Shown here: positions 1-10,013 of the stretch, one piece after another
Numbering within the stretch: position 1 is the stretch's first letter
Layout of the letters: the number at the start of each line of letters is the position of its first letter
Assembly (NCBI RefSeq): GCF_000428745.1
Contig: NZ_AUAN01000007.1
Coordinates: forward strand, 1-64,000
Length of the DNA: 64,000 nt
Direction: 5' to 3'
Source of the DNA: Veillonella magna DSM 19857
GTDB taxonomy: Bacteria; Bacillota; Negativicutes; Veillonellales; Veillonellaceae
Notes under the pieces: model-generated
What the model was told of the DNA's origin: nothing
The model's input: the letters and a program-made list of their open reading frames with translations, nothing else
The model's database searches: none
Position numbers and translations under genes: made by a program

Positions 1-3000
1 ACCCGTTGTAGTGTAAGTGATACGGTCCATCGTAGCCGATTTGTTTGTTTCGCTTACTGGTTGGCTAGGATCAACGCCGATATTTACGTCGTCGTTTAAG
101 GATTTCGTACCACGGTCGATTGTAATCGTCGCATTGCTGCCATTCTTACCATCTAAACCGATTTTGCCGTATTCCTTATCCGTACCAGAACCATCTGTAC
201 CTTTGTCAATGGTTACAAATTCTTTTGCCTCATCGCCGGTTTTACCATTATTAACCACTACTTTACCATCAGTCGTTACACCCTTACCAGATACGATGGT
301 TTTCGTACCATCCGTTTCATCAGCAGTAGTTACCGATGTAAGGTCTTGTAATTCCTTAGCCAATTTAATGGTTAATGTATCAGAACCATTAGATACAACG
401 CCAATGTTGTTATCCGTTAAATTATCTGGTGTAGTTACTCCACCAACAATTTTCGCTTCTTCGCTCAATTTGCGGCCGAATGTATTCTTCACATTACCGT
501 TTTTGCCATCCGCAGCATCGCCACTAAAGAACAATGGCGTTTCGGCTAAGTTTTTCAAATCGCCTGCATTGACAACGGTAGTCTTATCAATAGCACCCTT
601 ACCGGTACCGCCTACTTTATCAAGGTTCTTGATAAAAGTATTGTCACCTTGCGTGCCATCAACGGTTGTACCATCTTTAATGCCGTTACCTGCATCGCCA
701 CCGATGCCGGATTTAACATTATCTAATGTCATGGACGTATCCGTGCCAGCCCCTACGCCTGTATTAGGGTTCACCAAGCTAGTTTTTACATTGCTTTGGT
801 CTACTGGATTAGGTGTTACCGCTTGTGCATCTTTATTTGGTTTACCGTCCGTAAGGTCACTGTTACTATACCATTTATTTTCGCTAGGTATGTATGTTTT
901 ATCCTTAATCGCTTCATTGGTATAGTACTTGCCATCACCACCGCGAACGAGTTCATTCCCGTCCGCATCCTTATGGGCTAGGATTTTGTCCACATGTACA
1001 TTGTAAATAGTATGACCATCTTCTTCGGTGTCCGTAACGAATGCTTCGCCTGTGCCAGTTACTTCCGTTTTTGCCGCAGCCGCCACCTGTTTAAGATCCC
1101 CTACATTCACTGCATTTTTCAATACAGGGTTGTTAGCATCCGTCATGTTAAGCAATTCGTTAGGCTTAATCGTCTTACCATTATTATCCACTAAACCAGA
1201 ACCAACGTTCTTGATTTGTGGAGCTACACCAGTATGACTGCCAGTATTATCCAACATAGATACATTGCTAGTTACCTTGTCAGCAGGTACTTCAACAGTC
1301 CCTGCTGGAGGCACGCCATTTACCAAGTCAGATGTTTTGTAGAATTTATCACCAATCTTAGTTAATGGGTTACCATCACTATCTACATAGGACATAGGCA
1401 AGCCATTTACATCGATGTGGAATGTATGCGTACCAGTTGTGCTGTCATCGATAGCAGATACTTTCGTATTCGCCCCATCAATGATGTTAATGGTATCACC
1501 AATCTTAACGGTGGTCGCACCAGATTTAGTTGGTTGCCCAGATGTGTTGAGTTTAAACCCTGTATCAATGATATTTTTCAAATCACCTACGTTAACGGCA
1601 TTGTTCCAAACATTGCTGTCTTTCAATGCGTCACTAGGATTCTTAATATCATCAATGGTCACAGAAGTTGTACCATTTTTGAAACCAGAACCAACATTGG
1701 TAATTTGTTTATTACCACCAGTGATGCCATCTGTAGTGAGGCTAGGTGCATCGGTTTTCACCGCATTGTTATCCCCTACGAAACGAACGCCATTGCCATC
1801 TACTTTCATAGTGGACGTTGCATCGCCATCGTCAGTGGCTGTGGTATCGCTGGTGTAAGTAGTGGAATCCAAATCTTTCAGATTCTTCGCCAATTTAACG
1901 GTTAACGTATCAGTACCGTCGGAAATAACGCCGATGTTGCCGTCCGTCAATTTGTCCGCAATGGCTTTCTTACGCTGATCTGCCGTTGCACTATCCTGCA
2001 AGCCAAGGTCTACGCCGCCAAGGATTTTCATCTGCTGGCTTAACTTGCGGCCAAAGGCATTTTTATCGGCTGTCGTGCCCTTTTCGTTCACACCGTCTGC
2101 ACTGTCACCGGCAAAGAAGAGTGATGTATCTGCGAGGTTTTTAAGGTCACCAGTAGTCACTACAGCGTTCTTGCTAATAGCATCATTCCCTGTGCCGCCC
2201 ACTTTATTGAGGTTATCAATAAAGCTGTTGTTCCCCGGTTTGCCGTTGATAGTGCTGCCTGTCGGTGCGCCATTGTTCACTTCGCCGCCGATGGAGGAGC
2301 CTACATTGTTCACCGTCGGCGGTGCGGATCCGTCCGTTTTGCTGATTGAGCCGTCCGGATTAACGATACTGATATTCTTCGCATCGCTCGATGTTGCATT
2401 CGGTTTTAATGTACCATTATCAAACTGATCATCTTTGTAGAACTTGTCTCCTACCTTAGTCAGCTTATTGCCGTCTTTATCGGTATATACTACGGGCAAT
2501 CCGTTTACATCAATATGGAATTCATGTACACCAGTGGTTGGATGGGTAATAGCAGAAACGGTTGTATTCTTGCCATCAACCACTTGGATAGTGTCATTCA
2601 ACTTCACGCCAGCCGGGGCATTTTTATCTGTCACATCCTTAGAGGTAGTTAAGAAGAATCCATCGTCCAAGGTAGCCACTTCATGATTAATGGTAGAATC
2701 ATTTGGACCCTTCGTGGTGTACGTAATGCGATCCATACCAGCCACGGGGTTATCGGCACCAATTTTCTTTTCACGATCATTGCCTACATTAGCCGTATCC
2801 GTAAGAGACTTCGTGCCGCGGTCGATAGTAATGGTCCCATCGGCCCCTTGTTTACCATCTACATGAATGGTACCAAAGTCTTGATCCGTCTCACCAGGTG
2901 TAGCACTCCCCTTGCCAAGGCTTACTAAATCCTTGCCACCGTCTTCTCCATTGGTAACTTTAACAGTGCCATCCGTTGTTACACCTTCATTGTTCACTGT

Positions 3001-4089
3001 TGTCGATACCTTTTTAGTGGTTGTAGGGCCCGCATCACCTGGTGTTACCGTTTCCGTATATACCTGCATGCCACTACTATCCATCATCGTAACAGGCGTT
3101 TCTTGACTACCATTAACTTCCTTCGTTTCGCCACGCAATTCTACGGACTTAAAGCTTGGCGTATCAATGGTGCTAATGCTAAACTCACCTGGTTTTTGTA
3201 CTAATCCGATGTTCTTGCCCGCTTTAAAGGTCATTACCTTGGATGCATCTACAATATAGCCATCCTTTTTCAACTTAGCTATCCTAGCTTGGTAAGCCTC
3301 TTCTGTTTCATCCGTTTTTTTATCAGCGTCATACGCCACCGTACCATTAGAGCCGCCTACCGTACCGGCCTTAGCAATCCACCCCAATGTGTCAATATCA
3401 CCAGCTACAGTAATTTGTCCATCTTCGCTAACCGTAACACTATCACCTAAGGTTTTCTTCAAACTGCCTACCAAATTGCCTAACATTTGGTTCGTCGCAA
3501 ACAGCTGTGACCCATTGATGGCATCGGTAGAGTTGAGCCCAATTAAACCTGGTGCTACATTTTGAATACGCCGCGTTTCAAATACGGTATATGTTGAATT
3601 GGAAGAAGATATACTCTTTTGAATGGTATCCCACACCTTTGCCTTATCTTCCTCTGACAATGTATTATCTGCATAAATAGTGTCACGCGTTGAATCGGCT
3701 GCAAAATAACGTGTTTGTTGTTGCTCACCTAATGGAACACCATTTTTCGTAACTTGCACGGTAACATCTACCGGCACCGTAATAAGAGAGCCCACCTTGC
3801 TATGATAGTCCTTAATATCTTTAAGGCTATTAAACTGTTGTTCATAAGTAGAGCCTACACTCACTACACCAACGGTGGAATCACCACCAGCGAAATCGCT
3901 ACGAACCGCTATGGGTGCACCAATTTGGGTGCCATCGTCTTGCCGTTCCAGCATGTAAATGTAGATAAAATCCTTAGTATAATCCCGCAATGCCCCCTTC
4001 GTACTGCTAAGGGATTCAGTTAATTCCATTTTTCCCGCACTGCCTACTACATCTACTTGTCCTAGGGATGTAGGACGGATTTTGCGGAC
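1..4089 (-). pseudogene. Trimeric autotransporter adhesin, C-terminal-side fragment (disrupted, runs off window)
   Basis: The minus strand is open without a stop from the element border at 4089 down to base 1, giving over 1,360 codons in one frame. The translation is typical of the stalk of YadA/Hia-like trimeric autotransporters: RRIQNVAPGL and STDAINGSQLF neck motifs near 3510-3570, then long Thr/Asp/Gly-rich segments with repeated TGDLKNL-type and NVGDLK-type connectors. The outer-membrane anchor is not in the window and must lie beyond base 1. Modules recur: FHIDVNGLP with GNxLTKxGDKFYK appears twice (near 1330-1440 and 2430-2540), FGRKLSxxxKIxGGV appears near 440-490 and 2000-2060, and DRITYTT appears near 10-30 and 2715-2740. 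In related proteins this is an adhesin exported through the outer membrane. The gene's start is at 13985. A mobile element separates the two halves, so this part has no start of its own. Confidence 0.9.
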
Positions 4090-4124
4090 ATTCAAAATAA
4101 AAAAGAATGTGGAGGTAACAGACA

Positions 4125-4499
4125 ATGGCAAAATCATTATTTGAGGAACTGGGCGGCAAATACGAAAGGCAAGGGGATTATTTGATACCGTGCTTAACTG
4201 TACCCGCCGAAGAAGAACAGGCAATAGGCATCTGGGGGCAACGGCATTTAGATTATCTAAAACAGTACCGTAAAGTTACATACACCAATCTTCTTACAAG
4301 CGGCAGGCTAAACGCCTACCTTGCCGACATCAACAGACAGGCACAGGAACGCTTTGAAAGGCTCATAGAGGGTATGAAACAGGCACAGGGCATAACGGAA
4401 CAGCTAAAGGCAGAAAACGCCTTAGAATGGACAGGATGCCTCAATAACATAAGGGCTTGTGCGAGGGAGATTGTGGAAAAGGAAATTATTTTTGCATAA
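4125..4499 (+). CDS. tnpV: TnpV-like transposon protein
   Basis: This 124-residue protein begins MAKSLFEELGGKYERQGDYLIPCL, the recognisable start of the TnpV family found in Tn4451-type and other clostridial transposons. The family is small, helical and of uncertain role. The middle carries the usual segment with HLDYLKQYRKVTYTNLLTSG, the end is a helical stretch with two Cys. The start is supported by GGAGG at 4111-4115, ten bases upstream. It is the first gene inside the left border of the element. Membership of the family is my recognition of the sequence. Its function is not established. Confidence 0.85.
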   Translation: MAKSLFEELGGKYERQGDYLIPCLTVPAEEEQAIGIWGQRHLDYLKQYRKVTYTNLLTSGRLNAYLADINRQAQERFERLIEGMKQAQGITEQLKAENALEWTGCLNNIRACAREIVEKEIIFA

Positions 4500-4510
4500 A
4501 CAGATGATTA

Positions 4511-4538
4511 GTGGCAGGGGGAAATCCTGCCGCTTTTT
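4511..4538 (+). terminator. Rho-independent terminator after tnpV
   Basis: GGCAGG (4513-4518) pairs with CCTGCC (4526-4531) across a 7-base loop, followed by a TTTTT run. It lies 12 bases after the tnpV stop and just ahead of the tet(O) promoter, so it isolates the two units. Confidence 0.8.
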
Positions 4539-4556
4539 CTGCTTTAGTTTGTCAGC

Positions 4557-4585
4557 TTGACAAATAAAGGGTTAAGGAATATAAT
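4557..4585 (+). promoter_or_regulatory. Promoter of tet(O)
   Basis: A perfect consensus pair: TTGACA at 4557-4562, a 17-base spacer, TATAAT at 4580-4585. It drives the leader and attenuator ahead of tet(O). Such a consensus promoter fits the known arrangement of tet(M)/tet(O) genes, where control is by attenuation rather than by promoter weakness. Confidence 0.93.
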
Positions 4586-4617
4586 TAGATTCAGTATTAT
4601 ACAAGGAGTTAATAAAT

Positions 4618-4641
4618 ATGCGGCAAGGTATTCTTAAATAA
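4618..4641 (+). CDS. Short leader peptide of tet(O)
   Basis: ATG at 4618 opens a 7-residue frame, MRQGILK, closed by TAA at 4639-4641. AAGGAG at 4603-4608 lies nine bases upstream. The codons overlap the left arm (4628-4645) of a long-range stem whose right arm is 4717-4730. This fits the tet(M)/tet(O) attenuation model, in which ribosome position on the leader decides whether transcription passes into the resistance gene. Translation of this frame is inferred. Confidence 0.7.
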   Translation: MRQGILK

Positions 4642-4829
4642 ACTGTCAATTTGATAGTGGGAACAAAAAGTAGCAGTCCCGTTTCACTTTTAATATGGGG
4701 CTTAGTTTTTTGTACCCAGTTTAAGAATACTTTTATCATGTAATTTTATATGCCCGAAAACATATAAGTGTTTTGGGGCTATTGGAGTTATTTACCCAGT
4801 GATAGGAGTATTTATCACTGGGTATTTTT
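4628..4829 (+). promoter_or_regulatory. Transcription attenuator of tet(O)
   Basis: Three structures follow the leader start. GTATTCTTAAA (from 4628) can pair with TTTAAGAATAC (to 4730), followed by TTTT. GCCCGAAAACA (from 4752) can pair with TGTTTTGGGGC (to about 4779). ACCCAGTGATA (4794-4804) pairs with TATCACTGGGT (4813-4823) and is followed by ATTTTT, a classical terminator 36 bases before the tet(O) start. This matches the leader architecture known for ribosomal-protection tet genes. Tetracycline-stalled translation of the leader is expected to favour read-through. Confidence 0.85.
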
Positions 4830-4865
4830 ATGCCCTTTTTTGGGTGTTGATAGGAGGAAAATCAC

Positions 4866-6785
4866 ATGAAAATAATTAACTTAGGCATTCTGGCTCACGT
4901 TGACGCAGGAAAGACAACATTAACGGAAAGTTTATTGTATACCAGTGGTGCAATTGCAGAACCAGGGAGCGTAGATGAAGGCACAACAAGGACAGATACA
5001 ATGAATTTGGAGCGTCAAAGGGGAATCACTATCCAGACAGCAGTGACATCTTTTCAGTGGGAGGATGTAAAAGTCAACATTATAGATACGCCAGGCCATA
5101 TGGATTTTTTGGCGGAAGTATACCGTTCTTTATCCGTATTAGACGGAGCAGTATTATTAGTTTCTGCAAAGGATGGCATACAGGCACAGACCCGTATACT
5201 GTTTCATGCACTACAGATAATGAAGATTCCGACAATTTTTTTCATCAATAAAATTGACCAAGAGGGGATTGATTTGCCAATGGTATATCGGGAAATGAAA
5301 GCAAAGCTTTCTTCGGAAATTATAGTGAAGCAAAAGGTTGGGCAGCATCCCCATATAAATGTAACGGACAATGACGATATGGAACAGTGGGATGCGGTAA
5401 TTATGGGAAACGATGAACTATTAGAGAAATATATGTCAGGGAAACCGTTTAAAATGTCAGAACTGGAACAGGAAGAAAACAGGAGATTCCAAAACGGAAC
5501 GTTATTTCCCGTTTATCACGGAAGCGCTAAAAACAATCTGGGGATTCGGCAGCTTATAGAAGTAATTGCCAGTAAATTTTATTCATCAACGCCTGAAGGT
5601 CAATCTGAACTATGCGGGCAGGTTTTTAAGATTGAATATTCAGAGAAAAGGCGGCGTTTTGTTTATGTGCGTATATATAGCGGAACATTGCATTTGAGGG
5701 ATGTTATTAGAATATCTGAAAAAGAGAAAATAAAAATCACAGAGATGTGTGTTCCGACAAACGGTGAATTATATTCATCCGATACAGCCTGCTCTGGTGA
5801 TATTGTAATTTTACCAAATGATGTTTTGCAGCTAAACAGTATTTTGGGGAACGAAATACTGTTGCCGCAGAGAAAATTTATTGAAAATCCTCTCCCTATG
5901 CTCCAAACAACGATTGCAGTAAAGAAATCTGAACAGCGGGAAATATTGCTTGGGGCACTTACAGAAATTTCAGATTGCGACCCTCTTTTAAAATATTATG
6001 TGGATACTACAACGCATGAGATTATACTTTCTTTTTTGGGGAATGTGCAGATGGAAGTCATTTGTGCCATCCTTGAGGAAAAATATCATGTGGAGGCAGA
6101 AATAAAAGAGCCTACTGTTATATATATGGAAAGACCGCTTAGAAAAGCAGAATATACCATCCACATAGAAGTCCCGCCAAATCCTTTCTGGGCTTCTGTC
6201 GGGTTGTCCATAGAGCCGCTCCCTATTGGAAGCGGAGTGCAGTATGAAAGCAGAGTTTCACTTGGATATTTAAATCAATCGTTCCAAAATGCGGTTATGG
6301 AGGGGGTTCTTTATGGCTGCGAGCAGGGGCTGTATGGATGGAAAGTGACAGACTGTAAAATCTGTTTTGAATATGGATTGTATTATAGTCCTGTAAGTAC
6401 CCCCGCAGACTTTCGGCTGCTTTCCCCTATCGTATTGGAGCAGGCTTTAAAAAAAGCAGGGACAGAACTATTAGAGCCATATCTCCACTTTGAAATTTAT
6501 GCACCGCAGGAATATCTCTCACGGGCGTATCATGATGCTCCAAGGTATTGTGCAGATATTGTAAGTACTCAGATAAAGAATGACGAGGTCATTCTGAAAG
6601 GAGAAATCCCTGCTAGATGTATTCAAGAATACAGGAACGATTTAACTTATTTCACAAATGGGCAGGGAGTCTGCTTGACAGAGTTAAAAGGATACCAGCC
6701 AGCTATTGGTAAATTTATTTGCCAACCCCGCCGCCCGAATAGCCGTATAGATAAGGTTCGGCATATGTTCCACAAGTTAGCTTAA
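4866..6785 (+). CDS. tet(O): Tetracycline resistance ribosomal protection protein Tet(O)
   Basis: This 639-residue, EF-G-like GTPase releases tetracycline from the 30S A site using GTP. Visible motifs are G1 AHVDAGKTT (residues 10-18), RGITIQ in switch I, DTPGH in G3 and NKID in G4, followed by EF-G-like domains. The C-terminal decoding tip region contains the conserved [10 protein letters not shown] segment. The length equals that of Tet(O)/Tet(M)/Tet(W). The N-terminal, middle and C-terminal parts all read like Tet(O) as I know it, so I see no O/W or O/32 mosaic, though small blocks could not be excluded by eye. The start is set by AGGAGG at 4852-4857. It has its own consensus promoter and attenuator. 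Base composition is lower in GC than the host genes, as expected for a transferred gene. Confidence 0.97.
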   Translation: MKIINLGILAHVDAGKTTLTESLLYTSGAIAEPGSVDEGTTRTDTMNLERQRGITIQTAVTSFQWEDVKVNIIDTPGHMDFLAEVYRSLSVLDGAVLLVSAKDGIQAQTRILFHALQIMKIPTIFFINKIDQEGIDLPMVYREMKAKLSSEIIVKQKVGQHPHINVTDNDDMEQWDAVIMGNDELLEKYMSGKPFKMSELEQEENRRFQNGTLFPVYHGSAKNNLGIRQLIEVIASKFYSSTPEGQSELCGQVFKIEYSEKRRRFVYVRIYSGTLHLRDVIRISEKEKIKITEMCVPTNGELYSSDTACSGDIVILPNDVLQLNSILGNEILLPQRKFIENPLPMLQTTIAVKKSEQREILLGALTEISDCDPLLKYYVDTTTHEIILSFLGNVQMEVICAILEEKYHVEAEIKEPTVIYMERPLRKAEYTIHIEVPPNPFWASVGLSIEPLPIGSGVQYESRVSLGYLNQSFQNAVMEGVLYGCEQGLYGWKVTDCKICFEYGLYYSPVSTPADFRLLSPIVLEQALKKAGTELLEPYLHFEIYAPQEYLSRAYHDAPRYCADIVSTQIKNDEVILKGEIPARCIQEYRNDLTYFTNGQGVCLTELKGYQPAIGKFICQPRRPNSRIDKVRHMFHKLA

Positions 6786-6836
6786 CAGCTTGCAAAAGTC
6801 ATATAAAATGAGATTTGAAAGGATTAGAGACTAATT

Positions 6837-7010
6837 ATGATGAAATGCGAATGGATATTGTGTCCTGTTTGTGGGAGCAAAACCCGTAATAAAATTAGGA
6901 AGGACACTGTTTTGGAGAATTATCCCCTTTATTGTCCAAAATGCAGACAAGAAAGATTGATTAAAGTTGACAACTTGAAGATAACTGTCATCAAAGAGCC
7001 AGACGCTTAA
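6837..7010 (+). CDS. Small cysteine-rich KTR-domain protein
   Basis: This 57-residue frame starts MMKCEWILCPVCGSKTRNKIR. It has two CxxC pairs (CPVC near residues 9-12, CPKC near 33-36) that would form a zinc ribbon, with a KTR triplet after the first. Such cysteine-rich KTR proteins are often found directly after ribosomal-protection tet genes in mobile elements. It lies 51 bases after tet(O) and is followed by a strong terminator, so the two are likely co-transcribed. No function is known to me. Confidence 0.8.
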   Translation: MMKCEWILCPVCGSKTRNKIRKDTVLENYPLYCPKCRQERLIKVDNLKITVIKEPDA

Positions 7011-7015
7011 GACGC

Positions 7016-7062
7016 AGAGCCGATGAAATTGTGGAACAATTCACGAATCATCGGCTCTTTTT
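7016..7062 (+). terminator. Terminator of the tet(O) unit
   Basis: AGAGCCGATGA (7016-7026) is perfectly complementary to TCATCGGCTCT (7048-7058), with a T run after it. It lies six bases after the stop of the KTR gene. Confidence 0.9.
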
Positions 7063-7497
7063 GTTTCGTATTTGAAAGAACAAACTCACCAAATAAAAAA
7101 AACGATATTCGGGTGGGTTATTTTGTTATACCCTAAATTACCCTCTGAATTTGTTTTTAAATTTGGAGGGATTTTTTTATGTCCTTTTTTCGGGCAGTTA
7201 TCTATCTGCTCATACGAAGCAAAATTTATCAATACATAGCATATCAGAGAACGGCAGGAAACCAGTTAAAAAAATTTCTGCCAGTGCAACGGTACTTCTC
7301 ACCTTGAAAGTAGAAGTACAATCTCCATACAATAGAATTACTATTTCCTATAACCGTAAAGGTCACAGAGCCTTTGCGGTTTTTCTTTTGTCGATTTTTG
7401 TTGGAAAGTGCCGTAGGGCTGTTTCTGATATGCGGTGTCGTTCTCCGCCTCTCCATCTGGATTTTTTACATTTCAAAAATTCAGATGGGAGGTATTT
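7063..7497 (+). other. Non-coding stretch with two terminators and a hairpin
   Basis: I see no convincing gene here. A terminator-like hairpin lies at 7141-7178 (CCCTC...GGAGGG arms followed by ATTTTTTT). A short perfect hairpin, GTACTTCT (7292-7299) with AGAAGTAC (7312-7319), lies in the middle. A second terminator, AACCGTAAAGG with CCTTTGCGGTT and a T run, lies at 7352-7386. A relaxase recognition site might be expected near a MobV gene, but I cannot identify one. Confidence 0.55.
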
Positions 7498-7716
7498 ATG
7501 GTGAAATATGCACCAAGAAAGGTATATATCAGAGAAAGTGGCGGCTATGTGGAATTATCCTACACGGAGTTCTGCCGTTGCAGGGAATCCGACCAGACCT
7601 ATATGGACAAGCTGTTTATCCCCATTCAAGGCTGTCTGCTTGAAGTCGTGAGGGAGCAATACACAGACTTCTACCGTGACAAGGAACGGTGGCGTTATAG
7701 ATATGGAACGCTCTAA
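7498..7716 (+). pseudogene. Truncated ORF resembling the N-terminus of an element-borne sigma-70-like factor
   Basis: ATG at 7498 (TGGGAGG upstream at 7487-7493) opens a 72-residue frame, MVKYAPRKVYIRESGGYVEL and onward to DKERWRYRYGTL. The first 65 residues resemble small sigma-70-like proteins of clostridial conjugative elements, which continue well beyond this point. Here the frame runs into the MobV-coding DNA at about 7697-7703 and stops at 7716 in a foreign frame. It is best read as a 5' fragment left by a deletion. The family assignment is from memory and only moderately sure. Confidence 0.55.
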
Positions 7717-8557
7717 AAACAATTACCATCTCATAGCACCACCAAAGTACACCTACAAGAAAGAGATTAACCGCATGGTAGCCGAAGCGGGGTGCAGGAC
7801 AAGGAAAGACAGCGTGATGATGGTGGAAACGCTCATCACAGCTTCACCAGAATTTATGAACCAGTTACCGCCCGAAGAACAAAAAGCGTATTTCCAGACG
7901 GCTCTTGACTTCATTTCGGAGCGTGTTGGAAAGCAGAATATCCTCTCCGCTGTCGTCCATATGGACGAGAGAACGCCCCATATGCACCTCTGCTTTGTGC
8001 CGATTACGCCAGACAATAAGCTGTCAGCGAAAGCTATCTTAGGCAACCAGAAATCATTATCCGAGTGGCAGACCGCCTACCATGAGCGGATGTCCTCACG
8101 GTGGAATCAGCTTGAACGGGGGCAGTCCTCAATGGAAACCAAGCGGAAACACGTCCCCACATGGCTCTATAAATTAGGCGGCAGGCTTGATAAACAGTAT
8201 GAAGAAATCGTGTCTGCCCTATCCGACATCAACGCCTTTAACGCAGGGAAGAAAAGGGATAAAGCGTTAGATTTACTCTCTGCATGGCTGCCAGACGTGG
8301 AGAAATTCTCTAAGGAAATCGGGAAACAGCAGGCGTATATCGACAGTTTGAAAGAGAGAATTGGGCAGGAATCAGACTATGCGGGGCGTATGCGTGATGA
8401 AAAGTACGAGCAGGAACTAAAGGTGCAGAAAGCGAATCAGAAGATATTTGAATTGCAGAGAACCAACGAGCAGATGGGGCGGCTGCTGTCAAAAATACCG
8501 CCCGAAGTGTTGGAAGAATTGCAGAAAAATCATAGAAGCAGAGCGAAAGAAAGGTAG
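7676..8557 (+). pseudogene. mobV: MobV/Pre-type relaxase, N-terminally truncated
   Basis: This 293-residue frame is a MobV (plasmid recombination enzyme, Pre) relaxase lacking its N-terminus. Full-length members start about 50 residues earlier with a conserved HNQR-type motif, followed by a segment that leads into xxDMERSKxNYHL. Here only the last part, IDMERSKNNYHL, is present from residue 8 on. The metal-binding motif HMDERTPHMH (residues 95-104) is intact. The C-terminal third is a helical coiled-coil region. The first nine codons overlap, in another frame, the 3' end of the sigma-like fragment, which marks a deletion junction near 7700. Without the first motif the protein is unlikely to nick DNA, although a start at 7676 or 7703 could still give a shortened product. 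It ends 2 bases before the ParB-like gene. Confidence 0.85.
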
Positions 8558-8559
8558 AT

Positions 8560-9420
8560 ATGAGAATGAAGAAACAGGATTTTAAGGTGTTAAAGACCAA
8601 AGACTTGTACCCGTTCCCCGACAATCCGTTTCATGTGGCAGAAGATGAAACACTGTCAGAGTTAGCGGAAAGCATCAAGGAATTTGGCATTGTCACGCCG
8701 ATAATCACACGCCCGAAAGAGGACGGGGACGGTTATGAAGTGATTGCAGGACAGCGGCGTGTCCGTGCTTCTGAACTTGCAGGGATAAATACCGTGCCTG
8801 CGTTTGTCCTGCCCTTAGACCGTGACCGAGCCATCATCACCCTTGTAGACAGCAATTTGCAGCGTGAGAATATCCTGCCATCGGAGCGGGCGTTTGCTTA
8901 CAAGATGAAATCCGAAGCCATGAAGCGGCAGGGTTTCCGCACAGACTTAACCTCGTCACAAGTTGTGACGAAGTTGCGGACGGACGACAAGGTGGCACAG
9001 GGCTTCGGCGTGGGCAGGATGACCGTGCAGCGTTTTATCCGCCTGACGGAACTGATACCGCCGATTTTGCAGATGGTGGACGAGGGGAAAATCGCCCTCA
9101 CGCCTGCGGTGGAACTGTCCTTCTTGAAGAAAGACGAGCAGGAAAACCTCTTTGCCACGATGGAGAGCGAAGAAGCAACGCCCTCACTCTCACAGGCACA
9201 GCGGATGAAACAGTTAAGCCAGAGCGGGCGGCTTGACATGGATACGATATTTGCGATTATGACGGAGGAAAAGGGCAACCAGAAAGAAACCTTGAAAATC
9301 AACACAAGCAAGCTGAAAAAATACTTTCCGAAGAACACAACGCCGAAGCAGATGGAGGAAACCATCATCAAACTTTTGGAGCGTGAGTTGCAGAGGAAAC
9401 GCAACCGTGACAGCCGCTAA
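8560..9420 (+). CDS. ParB/RepB/Spo0J-family partition-like protein
   Basis: This 286-residue protein has a ParB N-terminal CTPase fold: YPFPDNPF, then ELAESIKEFGIVTPIITRP, then EVIAGQRRVRASELAG (the GxRR box), followed by DSNLQREN and a helix-turn-helix (FGVGRMTVQRFIRLTEL). The C-terminus is a charged helical tail. In plasmids ParB binds parS and works with ParA. No ParA is present in the element, so it may instead be an accessory transfer or maintenance factor, as is common in clostridial integrative elements. It is nearly contiguous with the relaxase fragment. AAAGG about ten bases upstream supports the ATG at 8560; ATG at 8566 is an alternative. Confidence 0.88.
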   Translation: MRMKKQDFKVLKTKDLYPFPDNPFHVAEDETLSELAESIKEFGIVTPIITRPKEDGDGYEVIAGQRRVRASELAGINTVPAFVLPLDRDRAIITLVDSNLQRENILPSERAFAYKMKSEAMKRQGFRTDLTSSQVVTKLRTDDKVAQGFGVGRMTVQRFIRLTELIPPILQMVDEGKIALTPAVELSFLKKDEQENLFATMESEEATPSLSQAQRMKQLSQSGRLDMDTIFAIMTEEKGNQKETLKINTSKLKKYFPKNTTPKQMEETIIKLLERELQRKRNRDSR

Positions 9421-9465
9421 TCTTCTTTTTTCGGGAAGTAAATACAGAGAGTTGAGGTATGGAGA

Positions 9466-9696
9466 ATGAGAGAAATCCAGTATGAAATCGTAAAGGAAAT
9501 CGCAGTATTGTCTACGGGCGACAGTGGCTACACAAAGGAAATCAATCTCATTTCATGGAATGGGAAAGAGCCGAAGTATGACATCCGCAGCTTTTCCCCG
9601 AACCGTGAAAAGTGCGGCAAGGGAATCACGCTGAACGCTGATGAAGCGGCGGCACTCCTTAAAGCATTACAGAAAGAATTAAACAGCGAGGATTAA
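9466..9696 (+). CDS. YdbC/PC4-like ssDNA-binding protein
   Basis: This 76-residue protein carries ELxLxSWNGxxPKYDIRSFSPxxEKxGKGITL, the signature of the YdbC family of PC4-like single-stranded-DNA-binding proteins in Firmicutes. These form dimers and bind ssDNA non-specifically. It lies 45 bases after the ParB-like gene and its stop overlaps the next start (TAATG at 9694-9698). A role in handling the DNA strand produced in transfer is plausible but inferred from context. Confidence 0.85.
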   Translation: MREIQYEIVKEIAVLSTGDSGYTKEINLISWNGKEPKYDIRSFSPNREKCGKGITLNADEAAALLKALQKELNSED

Positions 9697-9959
9697 TGGT
9701 ATCTGATTGGCAGGGCGGGGACATTTCCAAACTCTTCCCTGCCCTGTCTGGAAAGGAAGATTTAAGTATGGGCGAGGATAAGAAAGCAGATAAAAAGAGA
9801 AAGCGTATCGTGCCAAAAGCACCAGTGCAGATGATAATCAGCCGTGAATATGTCGGCACACAGACCGTTACAGAAGCGTTTGTCCCGATTATCTCCGAGG
9901 ATATTCGGAAGAAGATTGCCGAGGGCGACACCTTCGACAATGAGGGGCTGTCCGCTTAG
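9696..9959 (+). CDS. Small element-borne protein of unknown function
   Basis: The 87-residue frame starts at an ATG overlapping the upstream stop by one base, which would allow translational coupling. A second start at 9768 (MGEDKKADKKRKRIV, 63 residues) has a good AAGGAAGA site and may be the true one. The N-terminal part is Lys-rich and the C-terminal part has VTEAFVPIISEDIRKKIAEG. Similar small ORFs accompany recombinase genes in clostridial elements, but I know no function. It precedes the serine recombinase by 54 bases. Confidence 0.65.
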   Translation: MVSDWQGGDISKLFPALSGKEDLSMGEDKKADKKRKRIVPKAPVQMIISREYVGTQTVTEAFVPIISEDIRKKIAEGDTFDNEGLSA

Positions 9960-10013
9960 AATGTACGCAATGGGACATGAAAACAGATAGGACAGATACG
10001 GAGGTTTTACAGT

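Noticed and set aside
17-925. Plus-strand frame of about 300 codons at the left edge
   Set aside because: It is antisense to the adhesin stalk. Its Ser/Pro/Val-rich low complexity mirrors the repetitive Thr/Asp/Gly codons of the real gene.
7151-7504. Plus-strand frame of 117 codons in the element
   Set aside because: It spans two terminator hairpins, has no conserved features and no neighbour logic. The region reads as non-coding.
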